Shown here: one piece after another, positions 24,920-38,500 of the stretch
Layout: every line of letters begins with the position of its first letter
Position numbering within the stretch: the stretch's first letter is position 1
Assembly: GCA_029224185.1 (NCBI GenBank)
Contig: CM055191.1
Location: 19,791,760-19,855,759 of the forward strand
DNA length: 64,000 bases
Origin: Karalla daura
Lineage: Eukaryota > Chordata > Actinopteri > Chaetodontiformes > Leiognathidae
Direction of reading: 5' to 3'
Translations under genes and position numbers: made by a program
Notes under the pieces: generated by a model
What the model saw: only the letters and a program-made list of their open reading frames with translations
The model's database searches: none
What the model was told of the DNA's origin: nothing

Positions 24920-27900
24920 GTAATCATCACAAACACATCGCAGGTTTCCATCTTTTCTTTTGCCAGTGACACTGACATGTATGCTTTTTGAGAAGCTGAA
25001 CATCTTGCATTCCTCACCTAGAGAATTTTGCCAGGTTTTGACATCCATCCCACCACAGTTTACCACAGCCGTCAACGTGCCAGGTGTGATCTGTGGCAGG
25101 TTTTTGGTCTGTCGTTAAACCTGGCACTGCTCTGAGCGAGGGCAGAAGACATGAGGTGTGTTTATCCTCTAGCGAGAGCACGTTCCCCAGCGATGAGGTG
25201 TACCTGCTGAGTGACAGAGCCTCCGAGCACTGTTGATGTAGAGAAGTCAATCCCCCTGCGACCTGACTTTCACACCCCACCTCCACACAATGATCTGGTC
25301 TCACCAGCACACCTACGAACTTAAAAATATACATCCAATCCCACGCACACACAGACACACACACATACACACACGTATCTACCACACAGTTCCTTGGCCT
25401 GTCATTCATGTAGCAACCTGAAAACCCAGGAATACCTCTCTCTGAGTTCATCATGTGTCTTTGGCCTCAGTGTTTATAGATGGATTTCACATTGGAATTT
25501 CAAGAATGTATTGCTAAGAGTTTAGAGAAAAGTTAAGCCTTTGACTTTGAGAGAAACACAGGTGAAATGTAAGTTTCTATATCCCTTCAATCATTTTGGC
25601 TTTTTTCTTTTTATCTGTATCTAGATAAACCTGAGGACACAGGCTTGCTCTACTTTTAATTGTCAATATAATAAGTCAATAGAGTTTCTACCTATCTCTC
25701 CACTTTTAGCACAACAATGCTTCCTATTTGTAGCTGTTTGCTGTTGAGTGGTTTGACTGAAGCGATACCTTTCATAGCAGACCAACCATCTTTTCCGGCA
25801 CCTAAACAATAGCTGCTGAAAGCAGGTGTCGTGATGGTCTGGCTCTCACAGATACTCCCCACACAGTCCCAGCTGGGTCAGGGATTCCCACCAGCTGCCC
25901 TGCTTTTACAATACCTACCTCCCCCTCGTGTTAACAAGTGAAATCCATTAGATCAAAACGCTGGTATCTTGTTTTCATTGATCAGTGTCTAATGGGCCTA
26001 ATGCTGCTGGGTTTGCATGCTTTCTGTTTTGAGTGTACAGCTGTTAATAAGATGTGACATTTAGATTATCAGCAGATGTATTTATGGCCACAGGAGATAC
26101 AAGTGATTTAGATTTTGGACGAGGCTCTGAAAGAAAGTGGAGCAGGACTCCACTGATTATATGATAAACGAGTGCATTATGGGTAACTGCACCAGTGCGG
26201 GGCAGACAAATGGTGGCCATATACGGCCTATCCATTTCATATACCGTATTTGCACAGAGAAAGAGAGATGAAGAGATGCAGAGACTTCCCAGCCTCTACT
26301 ACGCATCTCTAAGTCATTTCCCTGAGCATAAACACAGCCCTAATTAAAAGATGAGTTGTTGTGCTCTCTCTTTCACTGCCAAGCGGACCACAAGTACAGT
26401 GTGGACCACACAAGCAGGACCAGTGTCTCCTCAAAGGAGCATAATTAACTTACAAGTGTTGATGTCAAAGAGACCACGAATCACAAGCCATGCAGTTCTA
26501 TTTTGAGATTCACCATGCTTTTGAAGGCACATAAAAACACCATAGAACATGTACAAGAGTTAATCCACGGTACATGAAGTGTGATATCACATCTGTGCTG
26601 GATAGAGCTCTGCTCTTGGTACAGAGGTAATCTCATTTCAGTGAGGAAACCTCTGGGCCTGCAGCTCAATCAGATCTGCATCTTGCTATATTATTGTTAC
26701 CTGATACACATGAAGGCTTTATTATAGCCAAATGTGTAATTACTGAGTTCATGTGTCACAGTAGTAATTAGAAATGTAGAGAATGCAATTGCAAAAATGT
26801 ATGTTTTGGATTTCTTATTCGTAATGCCAGGCATGATGAGGAGTCCATGCACAGTGACTAGAAAGCATTCACAAAAAAGACTATATAAAGGTTATAATCA
26901 GCGTAAACAGACTCTCTGTGGTGATGATGACTATAATACATTCATGGTTTCAATACAGCAACAAAGATTGAGGAAATCCTAGCGCTGTTTGCTTTTGAGG
27001 TTTCGGTCTGTGTGTCAACACTGAGAGACACAACCAATGCCGTGGCCAGGTACTGGGGGTGGGCTGGGGGCGGGGGGCGTGCAGCAGCCACACACACTAC
27101 ACTCACACACACACACGCTGTTGTCAACACATTTTTTTGCTGGCTTGTATGAAAAGACTCTTCCGGCCCGCTGTCCCACTTCAAGCACAGTTGTGGTCAC
27201 TGACGTTGTTTAGAGAGAACATTTCTTTCACACTCTGGTGTCTGTTCGTCTATAAAAAGGCGAAGCCAACCCTGAAAATAGCCTAACTTGTTTGAAACAG
27301 CGGAAGGATGAAACAAACACTCTCTGGGACACAGATGCTAGTGAAAACCACCTTTATTTTCCATTCACGTCACGTGACCATCAAAGCTGTATGTTGCCCT
27401 CACTTCAAGTCAGTTGCATTATTTCAAAAGAATTGTGTTGGTTAAGACAAGAAAAGGTGAAATTATAATACAATAGCACACTTCCAAAACATTTTGAAAT
27501 CTGTTGTTAGCATCATGCCAGAGAGCACTCAGGTTGTTAATGGATACAGCAGTTTCATATTTGGGCCTGAATAAAATAAAGTACTTGACCCTCATATTTT
27601 CACAAAGATAAGATGAAATTTAAACACACATACTCTACACAACAGTCAAGACAATTATGTCATATTTTTGCTGTCCACGAGTTATTGACTATGAGGCACA
27701 ACCACTGGATAAAGATGACATCTGATGTTGAGCTGTACCATCAGCAGCGTTTGCGGTTTGCCTGTCAGACCTAAGTGCTCGTCTGGGATGTTGAGATGTA
27801 CATACAGCACAAATGTCCTTGTCTGGCTCCTGGAATGAGCCTTGCTTTTCCAAGCTCCCTTCCAATCATTCTTGCGTGGGTAGGGACGTGACGTGTTGCT

Positions 27901-30900
27901 CTTCAAATAAGAAACAGTTTTTCACCGACCACATTAAACAACAAACGCCAAAAAAGTGCTGGCAATGACCAAAGCTGGAGCACAGAACTTCTCGGAACCC
28001 CTTTATTTTTACAGGCCGTTTGGAGATTCCTCTGTAATATCAAGTTCTATTCTTAACGCAAACGGGTGCCGACTCCCCCCGCCACATTGGTTTGTGGTTG
28101 GAGTTGGAGAGGGGAAAGTCAGAAACATGTTCTGTGACACATAATAGGAAAAGTTGATGAACCGAGCATTGTTCTTTTTTCTTTTTTCTTTTTTTTGTAA
28201 ATATTTGCACAGTCATGTTTTTTTCCCGAAAATTGGACAAAGACTGAACTGCTTGTGTCATGTCTACAGCTTTGGGCTCTGTCAGACTCACCTGCAGCAC
28301 ACTGAGGCCCACAGTTCACTGGGTGACCAGATTGCCTGCACAGTTGGACACAGTGCACCGGGTACCCTCGAGTTAATGAACTACCACCTGCTCCACCTCA
28401 AATGTCACTGCAGAATCATGCCGTTAGAGCACGATGACTTCAGCATTTCTGCAACACTGTCGATGAGTTTTCTTTATCCACAGTGGCATGGTAATGTCAT
28501 AACCCCAAAAGCATTATAAATGAAAATGAGAACATCTCAGAATCCTCCCCGCCCCTTGACTATAAGTGGAGAGGGTCTCCTCTGGAAGATAATTTGCACA
28601 TCTACATAAGCCCTGTTTGCTTGCCCATCCTAATCAAAACCACTGATACAGACCCAGACAGTGCGCATCTATGTCTTGACTCCCATTCCCTTCAGAGGAA
28701 ACGAGTGCTCAATAAAATACCCAGATCAGGGCTGATCACTTTAATGTGAGCAGAGGGAAAATGGCCAGAGATGGAGAGAAAACCATGTGCAGAACATCAA
28801 CTGTCTGTGGGCCATAACCCACAGGTTGGGAGGAAATAAGAGCCAGCTGAAGTTGGGACTCGCCTGGTGAATCTGTTTTCTCAGCACACATACAAAGTGG
28901 AAAGGAGACACACAGATGGATGAAGCTGGAAGGAGACCACTGTTTTTGTGTCTGCAGCAAAAGAGGCTTGGAAAAGGAAGTGTTTGAAACTTTAAAGAAA
29001 GGCCAGTAGTCCAGTGCGATTTGATTTTCTATTTCGCTAGCCTTGCTCAGAGCCAGGAGGCACACAGGAAAATAATGTTGACAAATGACCACACAGGGAA
29101 TGAAAACCTAAAGTTTCAATAAACCCAACTTCTCTTTAGAAATACACCTGTCTTTTCTTACTGGATTGCAAAGAGTGGCTGCACCCATCTCTTGCTCTGT
29201 GCTACTGCTCGGTCTCCCTATTGCTTAAATTAAATTTTCATGTTGGTTACAGTCACAGGCAGAAAATCTTGTGACTTGTTATGTCAGATTTGTTTAATCT
29301 TAAGACGGGCATCCAGATAAAACCAGAATCACAAACAGTTTGCCTCTTTCATTTCTCTGGTTTTCGTTGCTATAAATCATCAGGACTGGTGATGTCAGTC
29401 AGAAATATTGAAATATTCCAGTGTTATTTCCTGGAATACTTCAGCTATAACTTTAAACTCGTGAGATCGTAAGAAAGAAATCAAGATTTTTGTAATATTT
29501 CACAATCTTAGCACACACGTATAAACAAACCCATTTTCTGAGTTGATGGCAAAACAATTGCTTTTATTCTTCTATATTCAACAAGAGAAAAAAATGAAAT
29601 AAAATTCCAGATAGACGGGCAGATCCTGAATCAAGGCTAAAATTGTAGAAATGATCAAATCTGGTTATGACATTTTCACATGACAACCCTGGCATCACTC
29701 TCGGTGATCGAAAGAGCAGACATGGAAGAGAACGGGAAGGAGCCTCTGAGGGAAGCAACTGTGGATGAAGTGTGTGCCCTGTGACTCTCTAGTGGGCTTT
29801 GCAGAGGAGGCCGTGCATCATGGGACTCGCCTTCCGATGCTCCCCCAGACACCAAGCCCAGTCCCAAGGCTCGGGAAGCAGACAGGGCTGACGTAAATGT
29901 GCTCCCTGCTCTGTGTTCGCTCTGCATCGCAGCTCAGCACCCAAGAGGCCACAGGCGCGATTAACATCTTTTCGAGACCAGCTCCCACAAAAATAATAAC
30001 AGGCTGAAAAACTTTTTTTTTTTATGGCACACTCGTGCTTCATTCACCTCATATGCACGATTGGCTCCCACTGTATGAAAAAGGTTCTAGCGTGCGTACA
30101 CGCAAACACACAGTTTAGACAGACATCCTATTCACATTGACATCTGTGCGCCTTAGAGTAAATGTCACTTGGCCCAAGTTCAGCCCAAAAGTCTTAATGG
30201 TTGGCATCAAATGTTCACCACACCCATTAACACATTTTAACAATGTGTAGAAATAGAAACAGACTGCCCATTGTGACTCAGAAGGCTTTGCTGTGCATCT
30301 GGGTATCTTAACACTGCCCTATTAGTTTAGCGCTGGCACAGCCTGTACATCTGTCTGTACATATTAAGTCACGAGTGAACATTTTAATGCGGCTGCATCT
30401 CCAAACACAGCCCATATAGTTGTGTTTTGAAACTTTCAATTAACAGAAAGTTGTCTTCAATAAGAGGGCATGGAGGCACGTGAGACCTGTCAGTCAGAGC
30501 CAATCAGGAAGTGGCGCAGACGTCTGCACTGAATTAGAAATTAGAAAAGTGGAGGCAGGATGATCAAATGGGGGCACTGCACTCTCCTGCATTAGCTGAG
30601 GCCTGAAGCTCCTGAAACCACAGGCACAGCTCTACAGCCTCTTAAGGAGCTCAGGCGGCCTAATCAAAATCAAATCATCTCTCTTCCCCCCTCCCTCTCT
30701 CTCCCTCTCTCTTTCTCCCTGTATCTTTTGGTCCTGAGAGAAACAATTACTGCATGAGTGTGGAGGGAAACCAAGGGGTCCCGGGCTCCTTGAGCAGCAG
30801 CAGCAGAAGCCCAGTGCTTTAAAGTAGTCTTTTATTGGATATCAGAGCAAGAGGAGAGTCCAAAGAAAATAGGTCTTATTCATGATTAGAGCCAGCTGTG

Positions 30901-31203
30901 GCTTTCCACACTGATGACTCATCCATTTTTCTTTCCCCCTCTATTCTTTTGCTTTTTTTTGTGGTGCGGTAAAGAGGGGTGGCGGTTGGGAGGCACGAGG
31001 GTTACTCTGTTAGAGAGCTCAGCCAAGTTGACACAGAGCCCATATCCACTGGTGGTTGTTTGTTTGGATTATGGAGGGTATCGCGGCCACAGTTGTGCCT
31101 GCTCACTGCGTTGCTCAGACTCGTGCACTCATTGCGCCACGTGGATTCCCTGCACGTTTTTTTTAATATCTCCACCTTTCTTTCTACTTTTTTTCCCCCC
31201 CAG
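24920..31203 (+). other. nfatc1: nfatc1 intron 9 (6.3 kb)
   Basis: Non-coding, apart from the possible 16-codon read-through extension at its 5' end. It has a small CA cluster near 25.34-25.38 kb, a pyrimidine-rich run at 30.68-30.72 kb and a TTTCC plus ATGACTCAT pair at 30.90-30.92 kb. The acceptor is a strong pyrimidine tract ending in cccccccag at 31203. Confidence 0.85.
30678..30722. repeat. CT-rich low-complexity tract
   Basis: Pyrimidine-only stretch of ctct and ccct words in intron 9. Confidence 0.8.
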
Positions 31204-31836
31204 TGCCGATAATAAAGACAGAACCCAGTGATGAATATGAATCTCTGGGAACTGCAGGGCTGCCCATGCACTCAAAGCCCTATTACAGCCAGCCCCGGCT
31301 GAACCCCATCATGCCTGTAGCAGAGCCTGACACCTGCCTGGTTGGTGGCTACCCTCCCTGCCCACCTCGCCATGCCGCCATGCCATCGACGCCCCCCAGC
31401 TCCAGTCCCACCTTGCATGACCTGTCCCCCGTCACATACAGCAAGTGCCTTCCAAGCAGCCCTGGCAGCCACCCGGGCCCAGTGGTCACCCCCATCCAGG
31501 AGACTCCCAACCTGGCCCACCCAGCGTCACCAGACCACAGCTCCTCTTTGGGGCTGCTCCACTCCCAGGGCAGCCCCAACCACCTGAGCAGCCCAGGGCC
31601 CCATGGTTACCACTCTCTGTATGCTAACAGCAGCCCCTCATCCTCGCCAGTGTCCCACCCCTCCACGCCAGGCGGCCCCGCTGAGAGCACCTTCGTACAG
31701 GCCTACAGCCCAGGTCAGGCCCAGGCCGCCACCACCGGCTCCCCCAGCCTGCTGCCTGAGGATGCCAGTCCCCCATCAATGGCCATCACCGTCAAACAGG
31801 AGCCCCAGGAACTGGACCAGATGTACCTAGATGACG
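31204..31836 (+). CDS. nfatc1: nfatc1 coding exon 10: long C-terminal transactivation tail
   Basis: This 633-bp exon encodes most of the C-terminal region used by the long isoforms. It opens (V)PIIKTEPSDEYES, is then rich in Pro and Ser, keeps the NFATc1 motif LHDLSPVTYSK, and closes VKQEPQELDQMYLDD before the donor gtgagt. IKTE (Lys codon 31215-31217) and VKQE (Lys codon 31794-31796) are SUMO consensus sites (psi-K-x-E). They correspond to the two C-terminal SUMO lysines known in mammalian NFATc1. The whole tail, with exon 11, is about 228 residues, against 246 in human isoform C. The many Pro codons (CCC/CCA) make this the most GC-rich part of the gene. Antisense open frames across it are shadows. 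Confidence 0.95.
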
Positions 31837-32758
31837 GTGAGTCACCAGAAACAAGGTGCACATGCACCTACTGCCAGTTTCCATTTAGTAATTAGTCAAA
31901 TAATACGAGGATTTATGTTTTTCTAGATGAAAGGGTTCCTTTATGAGCGCTCTAAACATTGGCAAAAGTGGTTGTTTGTGTAAGTCATTTAATTTACTCA
32001 ACACCTTCAACTTATCTACTACTACCAATGGGTGACCGCACCCTGCCTGCACCTCTCAGTATTTCCTGATCAAATCGTGGCAGCAGATTTGCGTCAGATT
32101 TGTTTAATTTTAGACTTGGCAGATTTATTTGCTTTTGGCTCAGCTGGATGTCCAGCTCATATGGTACAAGCAGCCGCCTTACTTGAAAAAGGTGAATCAC
32201 CTTGATGAGATTTTGAAACAATCTGTCAAAACATCATAGCACCGAGGTCAGCCGGGGTGCAGTAGAACAAAAACAGTGGCACACGCAGAACCAACCAAAC
32301 TGTTGACACAACGACTAATGAAGGAAGCAAAACAATGGGTAGGGGTTTCCTGAACTCAGGCATTTTTTGCCCCCATCTTTATTGGAGGGATGCAGGGAGG
32401 CAGGAGGCGAGGCTTTGTTTTCCCGTGTTTTCCCCGCGGAGTCGACACTGTGTGGCTGTCGTCATCAGGGGAGCCTGTGGGGTCACTTGTCTCCCTCTGG
32501 CAATGAAAGCAGTCACACCCAAGGGACCATATGGTTGGGTTTATTGCCTCCCATGTCCGTCCTACAGCATTTCTTGCAGGTCACCAACCTATTATCTGTG
32601 GTATCAGAGGCTTATCTTGTTGTTATTCTATATGTTCATAGCACATATCTATGGCACTGTGCCAGTTTGAAACGTCACGAGTGGGGGGTTGTCGGGTGAG
32701 GACAGCTCCACACTGTAAAATCACCCTTCCTGTGAACCTTTTGTTCAGCTAAATAGTT

Positions 32759-32783
32759 GCGTGTGTGTGTGTGTGTGTGTGTG
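32759..32783. repeat. (GT)n microsatellite
   Basis: About 12 pure GT units in intron 10. Confidence 0.9.
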
Positions 32784-33007
32784 CAAATGTGCCCGTGTTC
32801 GTGCATGAAGTGCGCACACTTCCCTCAACAGCTCTGGGAGTAGACGGGTGGTAGGGATGAGGGGGGCCATGGGAGTTTTGCTGTGGAACTGTAATTGAGT
32901 TGAAACGCAGTTGTCAGCATATCTGTCAGCCCTGATGAGTCCCATTAGTCCTCACCTCATAAACAGACAATACAGAGACAAGGGAGGGGAAAAAGGTCGG
33001 TCTTTTA

Positions 33008-33009
<2 letters not shown>

Positions 33010-33048
<39 letters not shown>
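33010..33048. repeat. (TA)n microsatellite
   Basis: About 19 uninterrupted TA units in intron 10. Confidence 0.94.
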
Positions 33049-33050
<2 letters not shown>

Positions 33051-35510
33051 ACTGATTTCAAACTTCTCCCTTTATTTTTTCTTTTCTCTCAGCATACCAC
33101 GTGCTCTGCAAACCCCATTTGAACCAAAACTGCTCATTTGAGGCTATGACAGGCAGAAGCTTTCATTTCAGCTTTAATTGAATGAACTGAAACTCTAGAT
33201 TTATTTTGCATTTTTATAATAAGGTTGGCACGGGGTCCTTTTACACCAACAGTCTGAAGATATAGCAAATGTACACAACAGTGCTAAGGTGCAATCATAT
33301 AACCTTGTTTTTCCTCCCCACTACTCCATCCACTGTCACTTTAGCAGGCTCGATCTTTGGCTAACCTGGTGCCAAATGTATTCACCCAGTGATTACAGCT
33401 GCATTAGTGACGCAAAGGAATGCGTATTGATTGACCTCGGACAGTAAGACAGCCCCTTGAAAAACCTCAATCTGCTGCCTTTGTGCATCGCCTAACGTCT
33501 GTGCAAGCATCTGTGGTGAGCTCCTGGAGTTCTTATAAGTGTGTGGTGGTAACAGCATACTCCAAAGGCATCTATTGCTCCCAGGCCCGGCCCTATCCCA
33601 AACGAGCCCTGAGCTAAAATAAATAAGATCGGAAGGCAGCTCACAGGGCGTCCCGCTCCCCATCCGCACGCATTACCAGCACGCGTTAGCGAGCTGAGCG
33701 CTCCATTAGAGAGGGAAGACAAGCGGATGACCTCACCACACCAGCAGTGATTTAACGGCAGCCATGTAGAGCAGCGTTCCTCCCCGGCAATCGGGGGCCG
33801 GTGATTTGGAGTCTGCGGGAGCACACTTGATCTCCCCCCAGAGTGCCGAGCGCCTCCCACGCTTCAGCCCTGAGGCCTCCGGCTCTCATCAGCCGCAGGA
33901 AATGTGTCTCTCTGGCCGGACCCATGTTTTATGCCGCCCCTGAGAAATCACTCAACTTATCAGCGGTGAGCTACTGTACCGCCAGGAGTTTGGCTAGTAT
34001 GGAGGGAGTCTGAGGTGTAAAACCCCCTGCCTGCCATACACAGTCTCCATTGTAATCTGTTAAACTCTTCCCTCTGCTGTGATAGAAGCTCACTAACTAC
34101 AGGGCGAGACACGATGATGAGCGATGATTCTGGTGTCGGCAGCAAGGTTTTATAGGAGGAATCTCAATGCTGGAGCAACCGTTTCTGCTCAGTGCCATGT
34201 TGGCCCTCTCTCTGTCCTACCTACTAAGTTTTGCATGTGAAAGTGGAAGCAAGGAGAGGATGAAACACCCCATGCTGCTGGACAACTGCCGCGTTGCATA
34301 GCTGACTCACAGTCATAACCGACGCATGGTGGGACTCACATAAAACTGAAGGTTACAGACATTTCGTACTTACTCACAGCCTGCTATCTGTGCTTTACGA
34401 GGCGCTGTGAGACTGTGAGAAAAACACCAGTCAAATGACATCAGTGTGTCTAACAACAGCTGATTAAAAATGTCGGTCTGCAGCATTTACGGTAGCCTTG
34501 TTAGCCATGGCAATTAGGCCAAAAAAAGAAATGCTAAAATGATTGCACACTTTGTCAAACATCTGAAGGAGGCCTTTTGGTGACATCATACCCCTTCCTT
34601 GCTCCAACAACCACTGACACACATATGTCCGCACACTTTTGATCTCAGACCTTTTTGTAATATAGGAAAGTAGAGCCCACATTAGTCACTGTAGTGCTTT
34701 GCTTTAACCCCTATTTTCGGTGTTTATAGGTGTTTTACTGTGGATGTGCGTGTCTGTAAGTAAAGGAAGTGTGCTGCCTGGACTCAGTGTTTGCTCCTGT
34801 GAGGCTGCTGTCGTGTGTCCTGTCTCATTAGTTGCTGCTGTGATGGGTGATATCATGAAATGCAGCTGAATGCAGCACAGAGAAGGAACTAGTACTAATC
34901 AGAGGTCCAGATTTCTACCAGCTGCCTCTCTGGGAAACAGAGGGCCCTTATTCCCCAAAATAAGAAAAACACAGAGCGCAACGCAGCCTCTGCCTATTTC
35001 TGACATTTGACATATGGGCTCTGATTGCCTCGTGTTACGGGGTAGTTTTCCTTGTGATTGTTTCCTCCTCAATTCTAAGTTTGTGCATTTGAAACTACCA
35101 GGCTTGTTTTCACAAACTGAAAACAGAATTGTTGTGGGCCCTCCTCTCCGCCTTCCCTCCCTCGCGGGCAACAAAAACGGCTTTCTAACCTTCCTGAGGA
35201 TCTCCGTCCACCGCCGATGCTTCTGAAGGCAGCTCGAGGCTTTCCTCATGGAAACTTTTACACATCTTGGCAAGTTGCCCAGACCCCAGGACTCCGCAAA
35301 AACCTTAATGATGATTGAGAGTGCGTCCGCACCGCGCTGAAAACATGCTGAGTCGCTAACATTGGAGTGTGCCGCAAGGCTGGCTCTGGGAATGGAGGGG
35401 GGCATGAGAGGGAGGGGGATTTGGGGGGCGGGTGCTCATTAAAGTGGAGGTTGAAGTGTCTAATGGGACTCACTAAAGAAGCAGAAGAAGCTCCTGTATG
35501 TTCAGTATGT

Positions 35511-35513
<3 letters not shown>

Positions 35514-35563
<50 letters not shown>
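35514..35563. repeat. (GT)n microsatellite
   Basis: About 25 uninterrupted GT units in intron 10, among the longest pure dinucleotide runs in the window. Confidence 0.95.
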
Positions 35564-35564
<1 letters not shown>

Positions 35565-38500
35565 TCCTTCACTCGGTGAGATGTAAGAGCACAGTAAGAG
35601 CCGGTGACAGCCTGTGCTTCCACTCCACCTCTGACCCTGTGGCCTTATGGGACCAGGTCAAGCCCTTGCTAATAGTGCACAGAGGCTGTCTTGTGGTTAA
35701 GTGCAATGCCAAGAACGTAGTCGCCTTCTAGATGTAGAGATATTGATGCAGCCAAGATGAAGGGTGATGGCTTTTTTATTATTTATGACAGCAAAGAGGA
35801 TGTGATTTAGGAGTTTTGTTGTTATTGTTTCTTTCTCATCCCTAATCTCAGAAATAAAAAAAGTTTTTATGCAACTCTTGACATGTGGAGGCAAAGTAAA
35901 AAGCTTAGTCTTGCTGGAGCAGTTTTATAGCCCTAGGAAAAATTAATTCTACAATTTGCCTTTTGGAGTCATCGACAGCCTAAGCTATGGGGGCTGGTAC
36001 TGCACTTTTGGGATCAGCAATAGATTTGAATCAAATTTTTCATTAGAAAAAAATCATCAAAGAAAAATTACATTTACTATGGGAATTGAGCAGTTATGCC
36101 TCTTATTACAGGCCTCACCAAGTACTTGAAAGAGTGTGTTCAGCGGCAAATGTGAATCTCTGTATTGATCTGTTGTGGTACAGACTATGTAAAATATTTA
36201 TTGATAATTCATGCACTCTAAAAATGTACTTGAAGAACTTGACGAACTTGTGACCTGCAGCGCCAGAGCACTGGAAAAGTTTCTGTCTTTTGAAGAAACT
36301 GCCTCAATGTAACCGCAGGTTTCAATGTAAAGCATGAAAGTAACAAAAGACATGCAGTAATGGAACCCAGAGAATATCATGCCGTCTTCACAACAGAAGA
36401 AGAATACCTTTACAGTTGAGTGGAAGTCCTCTGGATTACCTTAGCGCCCTCTGTTTCCTCTTACATCTCTTTTATCTCTGAGCCATTGGCGGAACATGAG
36501 AGCCTTTAGATTCCTGGTTGTGATCAGGCTTTTTTTCCTTACAATACATACTATGAAACCCACTCAATTACAGACACTGTTGTCCAAGATTGCTTGCAGT
36601 TTAGCAAATAATTGGATCTAAGCGGTTGCACATGACAGTGGCAGTGGCATTAGAACTTTGGTTTTTAGCCCTTTTGGGAATATTATTAGTTTTGATAAGA
36701 GCAGTAAAATGAATCTGTAAGAATTTAATCCCTTTATAATCGCCGCACACTGGCTTCAATGTATGTGTATGTGTGTGTGTGAGAAAGAGAGGAAAAAAAG
36801 AGCCATGAGATCTGGTCTGGTTTCAGTCGCTCCTTAGACTCCATTCACTGAGAAAGAATGTGTCCGCTGAAAAACTGCAGTTAATAATCTAAACAAATTG
36901 AGTTTCTTTTGTGCTCTGGATCTGATACAAGCACACATTTTCATGGGAGACTTTGATTGCCCGAATGTGGGCAATGTGCAATGCAGATTTGCTACTGTCT
37001 TCTTCCATTATTCCCAGCTGTGTAAAAATGGGGACACACAATGGTGACTCTCAATGGAGGTGAGTTGCTCAGGATCACTACTAAAATCAGTATCACAAGG
37101 TACAAGTGAAGCTATATCCCTTGAGTTCATCATACGTCATGCATTTCTTAGTTTCTCCTGACACAGCGGTTTCAAGGCTCGGTCTATGTGGCTCACATTC
37201 TGAGGTTTAGGAAGCACGCGCTGAGAAGCCACCGAGCCGCACGGATCACAGCGGGTCAGGACTCAGACAGGGCCTGTGGCTTGGCTGGAGTCGTCCTGTG
37301 TATATCTGTGATCGTGGAGCTGCCACCTCACACCAGACACTCTCATTACGGAACCGTAATATGACAAATGTCAGTGTGGTCGAGAGCTCTGACAGGGCTT
37401 TCAGGTTGTTATCTGGGCCGCTGTGAAGGTGGTGTTTAAGCTGTGATTTAAGCCCTTATCTGCATACCTTATGGCTTATTTTCTTTGTAAATGTCACTGT
37501 TTTCTCCATTAGGATTTAAAAAATTAAAGTGCTACTGTGTTGTTTTGTTTGTGATTTAAAACAACTCTCTGTAATCTCTGCAAACGTTGCACCACTACTC
37601 CATTTATCATAAAACACTTCCTCTGTGGAGAGAACTGATGTTGCTGTGAACAACACTAATACTGCACAGCCACAGAAACCATAAATTTGCCCTGAATCTA
37701 TGATATTTCCTTCTGGCATTGAAAATATGAGCACATGGAAAGCCCATCCTGTCCGTGCACATACTAAACATCAAAACAAACACAAGTGATTCGGAGAAAG
37801 ACACGTATCAGGATGAGCTTCTGGACAGTGTCCCCGGGGCTTGTGGTTTTTCTCGCTCAAGGACACATTAAGCAGTCACGGCCATTTGAATGCGGTTCAA
37901 AGATGAGATCCTCCATTTGAACATAATAACCACACTTTGCATGATACTCACCCCTAGCAGTTGCAGAGCTTTTGGTTGTTATTTAGGGGATGTAAATACC
38001 TGTGGCATCAGTAAACAGGAGCAGGTCTCCATCCCAGACCACTTAATAACAGCTCCCCATCTGAAATTTGTTAGCTCAGTGAAATAGTATCCTGTAGCGA
38101 CGGATGTCAACAGAGAAGCCTGATCCAGCGGGGAGGGTTGGGGAAAGCCGTTGGGTTTTGCAACTCTTGGCAAGGTTTGCCGTCTCCTCCATGTGCAGAT
38201 ACCTCAGAAAGAAGAGGGTGGGAGAGAGGATCATAAAAAGAGAACTAGAGAGGAGGAGGAGGAGTGAGCATCAAGATGGAAAGTCTAAAAGACAAAGATC
38301 TGAGATGCTGAAACTTATAAAGAGTGAGAGTCCCAGCAGAATCTTTCACAGGGCTATAAGCCAATCGCACGGTCTCTGTTTTAGTGATGCAGGCAGGTGA
38401 AAGTAAATTGTGCTGTCAAAGTGATTTGTCTGCAGTGATTCTAATCAGGCCGTCCTCAATCCACCTCAGTCCCCTTTATTTGGGGCAATATCAGTTGTCA

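Noticed and set aside
25014..25454. 146-codon minus-strand frame in intron 9
   Set aside because: It crosses a CA repeat (giving a Cys/Val run) and shows no family resemblance.
31272..31579. Antisense and alternative-frame open frames across nfatc1 exon 10
   Set aside because: They mirror the Pro/Ser-rich, GC-rich coding exon on the opposite strand and in other frames. The true frame is fixed by homology and by splice phases on both sides.
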